Shown: one piece after another, positions 45,066 to 55,200 of the stretch | How the letters are laid out: every line of letters begins with the position of its first letter | Position numbering within the stretch: the stretch's first letter is position 1 | NCBI GenBank assembly: GCA_019351975.1 | Contig: JABBOG010000007.1 | Coordinates: 1-64,000, forward strand | Source: Acidobacteriota bacterium | GTDB taxonomy: Bacteria; Acidobacteriota; Terriglobia; Terriglobales; Acidobacteriaceae | Length of the DNA: 64,000 bases | Direction of reading: 5' to 3' | Program-made: the position numbers and the translations under genes | Notes under the pieces: model-generated | Databases searched by the model: none | Told to the model about the DNA's origin: nothing | Seen by the model: only the letters and a program-made list of their open reading frames with translations

Positions 45066-46115
45066 ATGAAGAACCGCGAGGATGTCGCGCAGAGGCATCA
45101 TGTGCCTGAGCTGGATGGGCTGAGGGCCCTGGCGGTGCTGGCTGTGGTTGCGCATCACTTCTTTCTGAACTGGGGCGAGTCGATGGGGTCACTGGGGCCA
45201 CCGGCGAAGTTTGCGTGGGTGGGGGTGGATATTTTCTTTGTGCTGTCGGGGTATCTGATTACGGGGATCCTGCTGCGGAATAAGCCAGATCGCACGTCGA
45301 TGGGGAACTTCTATGCCAAGCGGGCGCTGCGGATATGGCCGCTGTACTTCATTCTGCTGGGTGCTGTTTGCCTGGAGGCGCGCTTTGTCTTCCATCGGCC
45401 GTATCCATGGAAGATATCGCTGGTGCTGATGCAGAATTTTCTGCATTGGTGGCCGAATATGGGGTTCAACCAGACGTGGTCGCTGTGTATTGAAGAGCAG
45501 TTTTACTTTGTCTGGCCGTTCCTGATTTTTTACTTTCCGAGGCGGGCGCTTCCGGTGATTCTAGGGACCATTCTGGTGTGCTCGCCGATGCTGCGATTCG
45601 CGGCGATTCATCATGGGGTTTCGTCGAAGCTGCTGTATACGGCGACGCAATACCGGCTTGATCCTATTGCGCTTGGGAGCCTATTGGCGCTGGCGTTTTA
45701 CGAGGGATGGTTGAGCAAGCAGCGGGCGGGACAGATCGGAAAGATTGCGGTGCCTGTGCTGAGTGCGCTGGCGCTGGGTGAGATTTATTTCAATCGCGTG
45801 GATCTCGGCCAGCGGTCGGCGCTACTGTACAGCTTCATTGCGTTTGCATCCGCAGGGCTGGTTGCGATCCTTGTAAGTCCGGTCAAGGGAGTGTTTCACA
45901 CTGTGATGGCGAGTGCGCCGTTTCGCTATGTGGGGAAGATCAGTTATGGGCTGTATATGCTGCATCCGCTGGTATTTGGAGTGCTGGCGCATGCGGCACT
46001 ACGACCGATTGTGGCAGCGCCGCTGGCGCTGGTGCTGTCCTTCGGCGTGGCGATGCTGTCGTGGCATTTCATGGAGAGCAGGCTGTTGCGGCTGAAGACG
46101 AAGCTTCCCTCCTGA
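45066..46115 (+). CDS. Acyltransferase-3 family membrane protein
   Basis: This fourth acyltransferase-3 (349 residues) opens VPELDGLRALAVLAVVAHHF and has IFFVLSGYLITGILL, FYAKRALRIWPLYF and TWSLCIEEQFYFVWP. The double His in the first helix includes the catalytic one. It is shorter than the other three and lies 30 kb from them, so it may act on a different glycan or lipid. GGGAG is nine bases before the ATG. It converges on the channel-like gene with an 18-base gap. Confidence 0.88.
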   Translation: MKNREDVAQRHHVPELDGLRALAVLAVVAHHFFLNWGESMGSLGPPAKFAWVGVDIFFVLSGYLITGILLRNKPDRTSMGNFYAKRALRIWPLYFILLGAVCLEARFVFHRPYPWKISLVLMQNFLHWWPNMGFNQTWSLCIEEQFYFVWPFLIFYFPRRALPVILGTILVCSPMLRFAAIHHGVSSKLLYTATQYRLDPIALGSLLALAFYEGWLSKQRAGQIGKIAVPVLSALALGEIYFNRVDLGQRSALLYSFIAFASAGLVAILVSPVKGVFHTVMASAPFRYVGKISYGLYMLHPLVFGVLAHAALRPIVAAPLALVLSFGVAMLSWHFMESRLLRLKTKLPS

Positions 46116-46133
46116 GAGTTGCAGGCGTGAGGG

Positions 46134-47633
46134 TTACCGGGCGGGAGTTTGTTTGAGGCCCCAGCGATAGACGAGCTCGAGGAAGCCGAAGTTGGCGTTG
46201 TGGCCGGCGGGGTAATCGGCTGCAACGACGGATTTGCCGAAGGAGTGGGCGTAGTAGAGATTGATGGCGAGATTGTGGTTGAGCTGGTAGTCGGAGCTGA
46301 TGTCGGCCAGGGTGGCGAAGCTGTTGTGGCCGCCGGAGGGACGTCCGGCGTAGCCGAAGACTTTGTTGTCGTAGGCACCGCCGCCCTGATACCAGAGGTC
46401 GTTGCTGGAGGTGAGTTGCAGCCAGTGAAGGTCGGAGCGAAGTTCGAGGTGCCTGGCGGGGTTGTCGATGATCTGGACGAACTGGTCGGAGCTGTTCATC
46501 TGGTCGAAGAAGGGGAAGCGGGCGTAGAGGCGGGGCGTGGGAAGGAGTTGGAAGAAGGTGTTGTGGACGGTGTCGGATGGGTTGTTGTCACCGGTGCCGC
46601 GGAAGGCACCGCCACGTAGCCAGGGCTTGCCGGCGATGTTGGTGAAGCGATAGCCGGCCTCGATGTCGAAGGCACCGGAGTGCTGGGAGAGCAGGCCCCA
46701 GTTGCCGTTCTGGAGGACTCCCCAGAAGACGATGTCGATGGAACCGGGGCCGGCGGGGAGGGTGGTGAGGAGGTCTGCGCCGTAGGTTCCGACGCGGATG
46801 TTGTGATGGTCGGCCTGGCGGACGGGCAGGGGGCGATTGTCGGTTTTGACGATGCCGGTGCGGCCGTCGTGGTAGCCGATGGCGAAGACGCGCCAGAGGA
46901 AGCGGTTGTGCAGGTCGTATCTGGAGTAGGCGAGGTACTGGGTGTCGACGTTGAGCTCGGGGTCGGCGTTCTGGTTGAAGACGCCCTGGGTGGCGCGGGT
47001 GGCCATGGCGGTAATGTCCCAGGAGCCGCGGCCGTAGTGGCCATCGAGGCCGTCGAAGGAGCGCTGGCCGTTGGTGAAGCCGAAGTTGCTGATGAGGCGC
47101 TGGGAGACGCGGTTGGTCTGGAGCCAGAGGAGGGTGGGATTGGTGGGGGTGGTTTCGAGGCCGTCGAAGAACTCGAAGCGGCCGATACGGGCGTTGCTAT
47201 CGGTGGCGGTGGCGGTGTAGCGGATCCAGCCCTGGCGGAAGGAGACGTCGGAGGGGAGGGTGTTGGCGACGGCGGAGTAGTAGTTGCCGCCGAGGCCGAG
47301 GATGCCCTGGGAGGCTAAGGGCGAGATGGAAGTTGTGGGAACGTCAAAGACGGTGGCGGAGGCGACGTCGGCGAGCCAGTCGATGTGTTTGAGGCGCTGG
47401 GCGATGCTGACGCGGAGGAGCTGTTCGACGAAGGGATAGGTGGTGGTATAGGGAGGTGCACCGTACCAGTTGTAGGCATCGGTGCGGGTGCGGTCGTAGA
47501 TCTTGAAGCTGATGGCGTGGTTCGCTGGCGGGGTTGGGTTGGGGGATGCGGATGGCGGGGTTTGTGCGAAGGCGGTTGTGGAGGCGAAGACCGACGTGAC
47601 GAGGAACGCGCGGAGGGTTTGGTGCAGGGTCAT
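46134..47633 (-). CDS. Outer-membrane channel-like protein (alginate_export-type)
   Basis: A signal peptide (MTLHQTLRAFLVTSVFAS) starts at the ATG at 47633. The mature 470-residue part is rich in alternating strands with FKIYDRTRTDAYNWYG, WLQTNRVSQRLISNFGF, GVFNQNADPELNVDTQYLAY and the terminal FGFLELVYRWG. This pattern fits the AlgE/alginate_export beta-barrel group found widely in acidobacteria. It should be an outer-membrane channel or binding protein. Longer starts upstream to 47795 add a hydrophilic leader and are unlikely. It is divergent from the sensor kinase gene at 47864. Confidence 0.72.
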   Translation of the reverse strand: MTLHQTLRAFLVTSVFASTTAFAQTPPSASPNPTPPANHAISFKIYDRTRTDAYNWYGAPPYTTTYPFVEQLLRVSIAQRLKHIDWLADVASATVFDVPTTSISPLASQGILGLGGNYYSAVANTLPSDVSFRQGWIRYTATATDSNARIGRFEFFDGLETTPTNPTLLWLQTNRVSQRLISNFGFTNGQRSFDGLDGHYGRGSWDITAMATRATQGVFNQNADPELNVDTQYLAYSRYDLHNRFLWRVFAIGYHDGRTGIVKTDNRPLPVRQADHHNIRVGTYGADLLTTLPAGPGSIDIVFWGVLQNGNWGLLSQHSGAFDIEAGYRFTNIAGKPWLRGGAFRGTGDNNPSDTVHNTFFQLLPTPRLYARFPFFDQMNSSDQFVQIIDNPARHLELRSDLHWLQLTSSNDLWYQGGGAYDNKVFGYAGRPSGGHNSFATLADISSDYQLNHNLAINLYYAHSFGKSVVAADYPAGHNANFGFLELVYRWGLKQTPAR

Positions 47634-47863
47634 GCAGGGAGCCTCGGAAGAATGGGGTGGTGCGAGGCCGCTGGCAGAGTCTGAGCGTAAGGCGCTGGGT
47701 GCTCTGGTGCGGCTGTTTGGATTTGTTCTAGCGAGGATCAATGTAACGGGCTCAGATGAGGGTTGGATATCCATCGTTTGGTTGATTTTGTACATATCTG
47801 GAGCTGGGTGCGCAGGTTGTTGTGGACAAGGGATGGTGATCGCGGCGATGCTCTAGTGAAGCG

Positions 47864-50758
47864 ATGAGGCGAACGGGAGCATACTGGAGGCCGGGACGGT
47901 GGGCTGCGTGGTTTGCAGTGTGGGTGTGGGTGTGCGCATGTGGGGCGCAGGATCTGCCTTACCTGAGGCAGCAGGTGTGGTCGACGGAAGAGGGTTTACC
48001 GCAGAGCAGCGTTCATGCCATTGCGCAGACAAGGGATGGCTATCTGTGGGCGGCGACGGAGGGTGGACTGGCGCGGTTCGACGGAGAACGGTTCAAGGTA
48101 TTCAGCTCGTCGGATGTGGATGCGTTTGGGAGCGATGATCTGTGCTGCCTGGCAGAGGGTGCGGGAGATGAGCTATGGGTAGGGACCGCGGATGGTGTGG
48201 TCCGGATGGAGAAGGGATGGTTTCGTAGATATGGCGTTGGCGATGGGCTGCCGTCAGAGACAGTGACGGAGCTGCAGACCAAGGAGGATGGCACCGTGGA
48301 GGTAGACACGGCGAATGGATGGGCGCGTTGGGAGCGTGGCCGATTCGTGCGGATGGATGGTCCTCCGTCGGGCGTGGGCTGGATTGGGGGCGTGGGTGGG
48401 TCGAAGTGGAGCTTTACAGCGCAGAGCGTGAGCGTGGTAGCGAACGTGTTTGCGAGTCTGGCTGGAGGTGCGGCGGGTAACCGGTGGGAGGTGGGTAAGG
48501 GGCTTCCAGCGGGTCGGGTACAGACGTTGTTTGTGGATCGCGAGGGCGTGGCCTGGGTGGGGATGAATGGAGGGCTCTATGTGCTGCGCGCGGGAGACGC
48601 TGCGGCGACGGAGGTGACGGAGCTGCGTGGGAACTCGGTGCTGAGTGTGTTTGAGGATGTGGAGGGAAATCACTGGGTGGGAGCGGAGAGCTCGGGGCTG
48701 CATGTGTTGCGGCGACTGAAGTTCAGGAGCGAGGCGGGGCTGGTGGACACGGCTGTGACAGGGGTGGTGCAGACGGCGGACGGGGCGATCTGGGTGGGGA
48801 CGCGTGAGGATGGGCTGCGGCGTGTGCGCGCTGGTGTGGTGGATGCGCCGGTAGGGACGGGCAAGCTGACGAGCGCGGTGATCCTGAGCATGTCACCTGC
48901 GAGCGACGGCGGACTGTGGGTGGGAACGCCGGACGGGCTGAACTATGTTGCAGCAGATGCGACGAGGGTGCAGCAAATTACGGCGGCGGATGGGCTGCCG
49001 GATGATTCGATACGCGCGTTGGCGACCGATGGCAAGGGAACGGTGTGGGTGGGGACCAGGCAGGGGCTGGTGCATATGTGGGAGGCGGCAGTAGGCGCGA
49101 GCGTCAAGACGCTGACGAAGGCAGATGGTTTGGGCGGCGACATGATTGGGTCGCTGCTGGTGGCAAAGGGCAGTGGAGAGAAGACACCGCTGGGGTTATG
49201 GGTGGGGACGGCTGGTGGGCTGTCGCTGGTGGGAGTGGGTGGGGAGATTTCCAATTACACAACCCGAGATGGTTTGGGCGCAGCTATTGTGACGGCGATG
49301 GCGCAGGATGCAGAGGGGGAGCTGTGGGTGGGCACCAATGGTGGGGGGTTGAGCCTGCTGCAGGGCGGTAGGTTTGTTGCTGTTCCGGCGTTTCCGGGAG
49401 ATCGGCGCGAAGGGAATATTGAAGGGATTACGGCGGACGGACAGGGGTATTTGTGGTTTCGGATGGACAGAGGCGTGCGGCGGATTGCGGTGCGGACACT
49501 GCGCGCGTGCGTGACGAATGGGCGCTGCGAAGAGGCCGATGGCTGGGGAGGCGTGGGCGCGACGTATGGGGTCGCGGACGGGATGCAGAATGACGAGGCG
49601 GTGGCAGGCGGGCCGTCGGTGGGATGGCTGGCGCATGATGGGAATCTGTGGTTTCCGACGCGTGGCGGCGCGGCGATTGTGGATGTGAACCGGATGGGAT
49701 GGAACAGCGTTCCGCCGCCGGTGGTTGTGGAGCGTTTTCTGGTGGATGACGTGGCGGAAGACCTGAACCAGATGCGGGTGGAGATTCCGTATGGCCAGGC
49801 GCGGTACACGATGGAGTATGCAGGGCTGAGTTTTACGGCACCTTCGGAGGTGCGGTACAGGTTCCGGCTGGTGGGGTTCGACAAGGGGTGGACGGAAGCA
49901 GGAGCGAAGCGGGTTGCAACGTATACAAACCTGCCGCCGGGGTCATATCAGTTTCGGGTTCAAGCGATGAATGAAGACGGTGTGCGGAACCTGACTGGAG
50001 CTGCGCTGAGCTTCGAGATTGTGCCACCGATTTATCGCCGGTGGTGGTTTTTGATGGTCATGGTGCTGCTGTTGAGTGGACTTGTCGTCGGGATGTACCG
50101 ACTGCGATTGCGGCGGCTGCGCGGACGGTTCGATGCGGTACTGGCGGAGCGGAACAGGATGGCACGGGAGATCCACGATACGCTGACACAGGATTTTGTG
50201 GGGGCGTCGCTGCAGCTAGATTTGATCTCGCAGCACTTGAGCAAGGGAAGAGTGGCAATGGCGACGGAGCAGGTGAGGCGTACGCGGCAACTGGTTACCG
50301 ACGGGTTGGATGAGGCGCGGCGAAGTATATGGGAGCTGCGCGCGAATCATTCGCAGGACAGTCTGCCAACGCGGTTGAGGCGCGTGGTGGAGCGAGACCA
50401 GTTTGCGGTGCTGAAGCCGCGGCTGCATTTGGGCGGAGCGTACCGGGAGCTTGAGCCGAGGGTCGAGCGGGAGGTGTTGCGCATTGCGCAGGAGGCGCTG
50501 CTGAACGTGCTGCATCATGCGGGAGCAACGGAGGTGACGGTGGACCTGCACTATTCGAGTGATACGCTGATGCTCACGCTAGCAGACAACGGCGTGGGGT
50601 TTGCGGTGGACGAAGGACTGGGCAAAGCAGGACACTATGGACTTGTAGGGATGAAGGAGCGGGCGGCATTGATCGATGGAACGCTGGAGATCAGCAGTGA
50701 ACGCGGGAGCGGAACGAAGGTGACGCTGCGCGTGCGGACAGGTCGAGGTGCGAGGTAG
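47864..50758 (+). CDS. Propeller-type sensor histidine kinase (Reg_prop/Y_Y_Y/HisKA_3)
   Basis: The 964-residue protein has a signal peptide (residues 1-28), then two-component propeller repeats such as EEGLPQSSVHAIAQTRDGYL and GLWVGTPDGLNYV filling about residues 35-590. A Y_Y_Y domain (PPPVVVERFL; FDKGWTEAGAKRVATYTNLP) precedes a single membrane helix near 725-748. The HisKA_3 box MAREIHDTLTQDFVG has the phospho-His near 770, and an HATPase domain (EALLNVLHHAGATEVTV; DNGVGF; GHYGLVGMKERA) ends the chain. It senses an extracytoplasmic, probably glycan-related signal and phosphorylates the regulator that starts six bases after its stop. Confidence 0.93.
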   Translation: MRRTGAYWRPGRWAAWFAVWVWVCACGAQDLPYLRQQVWSTEEGLPQSSVHAIAQTRDGYLWAATEGGLARFDGERFKVFSSSDVDAFGSDDLCCLAEGAGDELWVGTADGVVRMEKGWFRRYGVGDGLPSETVTELQTKEDGTVEVDTANGWARWERGRFVRMDGPPSGVGWIGGVGGSKWSFTAQSVSVVANVFASLAGGAAGNRWEVGKGLPAGRVQTLFVDREGVAWVGMNGGLYVLRAGDAAATEVTELRGNSVLSVFEDVEGNHWVGAESSGLHVLRRLKFRSEAGLVDTAVTGVVQTADGAIWVGTREDGLRRVRAGVVDAPVGTGKLTSAVILSMSPASDGGLWVGTPDGLNYVAADATRVQQITAADGLPDDSIRALATDGKGTVWVGTRQGLVHMWEAAVGASVKTLTKADGLGGDMIGSLLVAKGSGEKTPLGLWVGTAGGLSLVGVGGEISNYTTRDGLGAAIVTAMAQDAEGELWVGTNGGGLSLLQGGRFVAVPAFPGDRREGNIEGITADGQGYLWFRMDRGVRRIAVRTLRACVTNGRCEEADGWGGVGATYGVADGMQNDEAVAGGPSVGWLAHDGNLWFPTRGGAAIVDVNRMGWNSVPPPVVVERFLVDDVAEDLNQMRVEIPYGQARYTMEYAGLSFTAPSEVRYRFRLVGFDKGWTEAGAKRVATYTNLPPGSYQFRVQAMNEDGVRNLTGAALSFEIVPPIYRRWWFLMVMVLLLSGLVVGMYRLRLRRLRGRFDAVLAERNRMAREIHDTLTQDFVGASLQLDLISQHLSKGRVAMATEQVRRTRQLVTDGLDEARRSIWELRANHSQDSLPTRLRRVVERDQFAVLKPRLHLGGAYRELEPRVEREVLRIAQEALLNVLHHAGATEVTVDLHYSSDTLMLTLADNGVGFAVDEGLGKAGHYGLVGMKERAALIDGTLEISSERGSGTKVTLRVRTGRGAR

Positions 50759-50764
50759 AGTGCG

Positions 50765-51391
50765 ATGGACGAACGTATAAGGGTGATGCTGGTGGAAGAC
50801 CACCAGGTAGTGCGGCAAGGGCTGGCGGCGCTGCTTTCGTCGACAGACGAGATGGAGATTGTGGGGTCGGTGGGTGATGGGCTGGAGGCGGTTGGGCGAT
50901 ATGGCGAGCTGATGCCGGATGTGACGCTGATGGACCTGCAGATGCCGAAGATGGGTGGCGTGGAGACGATTCGGAAGATACGGGAGAAGTTTCCGCAGGC
51001 GCGATTTATTGTGCTGACGACGTTCGATGGCGATGAGGATATCTATCGCGCGCTGCAGGCGGGTGCGCGCGCGTATCTGCTGAAGGGCATGCCGCTGGAG
51101 GAGTTGGTGACGACGATCCATGCGGTGCACAAGGGGAAGCTGCATATTCCATCGGCTGTAGCGGAGAAGCTGGCGGAACGGTTGAGCGGGCAGGAGTTGA
51201 CGGCGCGGGAGTTGAGCGTGCTGGAACGGATTGTCGCCGGCAGGGCGAACAAGGAGATCTCTGCGGACCTGTTTATCTCGGAGGCGACGGTGAAGACGCA
51301 CATTAACAGCCTGCTTGGGAAGTTGGGCGTGGCGGACCGGACGCATGCGGCTACGGTGGCGATCAAGAGAGGACTGGTGAGCCACCGATGA
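50765..51391 (+). CDS. NarL/LuxR-family response regulator
   Basis: The 208-residue protein has a receiver domain (IRVMLVEDHQVVRQGLAALL) with phospho-acceptor Asp57 in VTLMDLQMPKMGG, and a Thr and a Lys near residues 87 and 109. The C-terminal LuxR helix-turn-helix is LTARELSVLERIVAGRANKE then ISEATVKTHINSLLGKLGV. It is the cognate partner of the kinase starting at 47864 and should activate transcription on phosphorylation. Its stop overlaps the start of the next gene by four bases (ATGA). Confidence 0.95.
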   Translation: MDERIRVMLVEDHQVVRQGLAALLSSTDEMEIVGSVGDGLEAVGRYGELMPDVTLMDLQMPKMGGVETIRKIREKFPQARFIVLTTFDGDEDIYRALQAGARAYLLKGMPLEELVTTIHAVHKGKLHIPSAVAEKLAERLSGQELTARELSVLERIVAGRANKEISADLFISEATVKTHINSLLGKLGVADRTHAATVAIKRGLVSHR

Positions 51392-51909
51392 GGGGACGAG
51401 CGCGATTTCTTGTGGTGGCGATGGCGCTGTTGATGCTGCCGACGATGATGTATGCGCAAGGCAAGCGGCAGTGGCGCGCGATGACGCCCGCGGAGCTTGA
51501 GGCGGCGTTACCGGCCAGGGCGACGGTCGAGAAAGAACGCATTGAGACGGAGATGCGCACGGCCACGGGTGTGGAGGACGCGCAGGGCAAGGTGGTGGCT
51601 GCGGTGGTGCTGATCACCGCCGGGTATGCAGCGAATGGGAAGTACTCGTACTACATGGTGGTGCAGGCACCGATGCGGATTGGGCCGGACATTTTGCTGC
51701 AGCCAGGCAATTATGTGGTGGGATGGACGCGCGGCGACGATGGCCTGCTGGTGCATTTTTATGAGGCGGAGACGGGGAACGAGCGTGGGACGATGCTGGC
51801 AAAGCCGCTGTCGCAGCCGCTGATGGTGGTTTCGGTGAAGTTATGGCCGCCGGCGGATCGGAGCATCATCCAAATTGGACGATTTGCACTGCCGTACACG
51901 TTGGAGTGA
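51388..51909 (+). CDS. Exported hypothetical protein coupled to the response regulator
   Basis: The 173-residue protein has a signal peptide (RARFLVVAMALLMLPTMMYA) and a mature part with strands such as VVAAVVLITAGYAANGKYSYY, ILLQPGNYVVGWTRGDD and MVVSVKLWPPADRS. I do not recognise a family. The ATG overlaps the regulator's stop codon by four bases, so it is translated with the two-component genes and may feed back on the sensor or belong to its output. A beta-rich periplasmic fold is inferred. Confidence 0.7.
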   Translation: MRGRARFLVVAMALLMLPTMMYAQGKRQWRAMTPAELEAALPARATVEKERIETEMRTATGVEDAQGKVVAAVVLITAGYAANGKYSYYMVVQAPMRIGPDILLQPGNYVVGWTRGDDGLLVHFYEAETGNERGTMLAKPLSQPLMVVSVKLWPPADRSIIQIGRFALPYTLE

Positions 51910-52210
51910 TGGCGTGGCGGAGGGCGGTCCTGGCTGGATCGACAGAGGGTGATGATGTGGGTTGCTGCGTGATTGTCCCGCAGTTGGAGAGGTGCGCCCG
52001 CTCGGGGTATCGCGGGAGTTAACTTGATCGTGATCTACAGGGGTGCGGGGATCGAGGATGTTGCGCGAAAGCGCACAATTATGCGCTTGACAATGCAAAG
52101 TCATTTCGTGCAAAGTTATCTCCGGTTTCAAAGTCAACAGAAAGACAAGCGTTTGTCTGAAAAGCGCGATGCTGAGTTTGGCGAAGGCTGTAGGAATTTT
52201 GGGAGGGCAC
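51910..52210 (+). promoter_or_regulatory. Leader and control region of the TonB-receptor-like gene
   Basis: This 301-base stretch holds no gene. TTGACA at 52087-52092 is a perfect -35 box, although no good -10 follows at 17 bases. A 16-bp imperfect palindrome AGACAAGCGTTTGTCT lies at 52143-52158, with a CAAGCGTTTG core like the LacI-type palindrome at 60002. A hairpin TGCGC-GAAA-GCGCA lies near 52062. GGGAGG precedes the ATG at 52211. Confidence 0.5.
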
Positions 52211-55200
52211 ATGAAGTTCAATTGGTCAATATTCAGGGTTGTAACGGTGGCCACGTGCGGCGCGCTGGGATTAGGAGCGGCCTATGGGCAGAGCACAAAC
52301 TCCGGCGATATCTCCGGCACGGTTACGGACACGACGGGAGCGCGGATTCCGGGCGCGAAGGTTACGGTACTGAACGACGATACCGGGGTGACAAAGGAGT
52401 TCCAGTCAGATGATGACGGCGTGTATGACACAAACTCCATTGTGCCGGGACACTATACGTTGACGTTTACGAAGGATGGCTTCAGCAAATATGTGCGCGG
52501 GCCGATTACGGTGCAGGTGGGGCGGACGGGTGTGAATGCGCCGCTGGCGATCGGTTCGACGAGCCAGCAGGTGACGGTGAATACGGACGTGCCGCTGCTG
52601 GATACAGAGGGCGGCAGCCAGACGACGACGTTGACGGCGAAGGATATGGACCAGCTGCCGAACGTGGGCGGAGCGAATGGGCCGGACTGGCAGAACTTCA
52701 TGATCCTGCTGCCGGGCGCGACGGGGACGCCGGGAAGCAGCGCGGGGTCGACGAATCCAGGGGAAGAAGTTTCAACGAACGGGAATCTGCCGTACGCGAA
52801 TGTGCTGGCCGACGGCGCTTCAACGAGCCTGCCGGGCAGCCAGAATGCAAATCCGGCGGCGTTTGAAGATGTCGAAGAGCTGCAGGTGAACCTCTCGTCC
52901 TTCTCGGCGCAGTATGGCATCGGCGGATTGATCATCAACCAGATTACCAAGGGCGGAACGGACAAGTTCCATGGAAGCTTGTATGAGTACTTCCAGAACA
53001 CGGCGCTGGACGCTGCGGTGTATGGATTTGGGCAGAAGGTTGCGGTTCCGTATCTGAACTATGACGACTTTGGTGGAACGGTGAGTGGGCCGGTGAAGCT
53101 GCCGTTCTGGAATCTGCAGAAGAAGGCGTTCTTCTTCTTTGGTTACGACCAGATTCATGACAATGCGGTAAGTTCTGGGTTTCAGACCGTGCCAACGCAG
53201 GCCATCATGAGCGGTAACTTTGCGGGAAGCTATACGCTGTATGATCCGACGACCCAGACGATTGCGTACGACACGAAGGGCAATCCCTATCCGGTGCGTC
53301 AGTCGTTCATGAGCGAGTACGGATCGAACGCGATCCCGACGGCGATGATCGATAACGTTTCGAATGCCTTCCAGCAGTACTATCCGACACCGACAAACCA
53401 CATTCCGTATGGTCATTTTGTTGCAGATGCGACCACGAATGGGGCTGGCGTACTTGCGGACAACTTTTATTCGCAGTATCCGGTGCCGCGGCCATGGAAG
53501 CGCTACTTCGGGCGTCTGGACTATGACATTACCCCACACAATCGCCTGACAATTTCGGATACGCAAGGAGATAACGGCCAACCCAGCGATAACGCTGTGT
53601 CAGCCTGCCCCATCGGATGTCAGAGTGGCGATGTGGACAACAATAATGCTCAGGTGAGCGATGTCTGGAACATCAGTCAAAATGTTGTGAACGAAGCTAG
53701 AATGGGCTATACGGACCAGTTGAATTTCTTCGGTGATGAAGGTCTGGGTCTCGGTATTCCTGCAAAGCTCGGATGGCAGTTCTCGAAGGCGAACCAACTG
53801 CCTTCGGTTCAGTTCCAGCGTAATTATCCGTATGCGTGGATCAACCCTTCAGCGAATGCGGAGTACAAGGAGTTTGTGTTTGATCCGTCGGATGTTGTGA
53901 CGATGATCAAGGGCAAGCACCTGCTGCACTTTGGCGGTGAGTTTGCGTTCTATCGTGATGATGCGACGAACTGGGGAAATATCAATGCGGGCACGTTGCA
54001 GTTTACGGGTGCGTACACGGAGAACTGGACTGTTGATCCGTCGACTGGCGTGGCGAAGCCGAACACGCAGTCGGGTGAGGAGTACGCCGACTTCCTGCTG
54101 GGTTATGCGCAGAACTGGAGCGCGAGCTACACGCCGGAGTTCGGCGCGCGCCTGAAGAAGCCGCAGATGTTCGTTCAGGATGACTGGAAGATCAGGGAGA
54201 ATCTGACGATCAACCTCGGTGTCCGGTACGAGATCAGCCACGGATTCAACGAAGTGAAGGGTAACGAGGCTACGTTCGATCCGACGGTTGTGAATCCTGC
54301 GACGGGTACTGACGGAGCCTTCTGGTACGGCGAGACGCATGCCAATGGACGAAACGCGCTTCAGCAGACGGTGTACAGCACGGTGCTGCCGCGCGCGGGC
54401 TTCTCGTGGCTGATGGACCCGACGACGACGATCCGCGGCGGATTCGGACTGTACTCGTATAACTACAGCCTGGATCAATATGGCAGTGGTATGGGTGGAT
54501 CGGTAGAGTCTGCTGGCAGCTACAACGATCAATCGAACGGCATCTATCCGACGACGAAGTTTAATGGACCTGGAACGTTGTTCCCGCTGGGAGGTGGAGC
54601 GGTTGCACCGCTGCCTTATTCGAGCGGATCGACGGACCCTGCACGGTTCAATGGCCAATCTGTTGGGTACAACGACTATCACACGCCGATTCCGAAGATC
54701 TACCAGTGGAACCTGAGTGCGGACAAGGCGCTATCGACGAACATGGTGCTGAACCTGTCGTACGTCGCGAGCCACGGATTCAATCTTGCGTTCCCGACGA
54801 ACCTGAATGCTGTGCCGGAGAATCAGCTGTCTTCGGGCGATACGTCGGGGTGCGGCAGCGGATCAACAGTGCATTGCGCGGTGCAGTTCCCGATCTACCA
54901 GTCGATCAACGGAAATCTGTATAACGCAATTTCGAACTATAACTCGCTGCAGGTCGCGATCACGCGGCGCTTCAGCAACGGGCTGAGCTTCAGTGCGAAC
55001 TATGTGTGGTCGCACTTCCTCGATGACCAGGATTCGTCAGGATGGGGCAGCCGCGAAGGTCCGCAGAACGTGCAGCACTACAGCACGCTTACTGTAAACC
55101 AGGCGTCGAAGAACTACGGGCCGTCCAACTTCGATGTGCGGAACGTGGCGAAGGGATACTTCGTGTACGATCTGCCCTTTGGCAAGGGTAGGAAGTTCTT

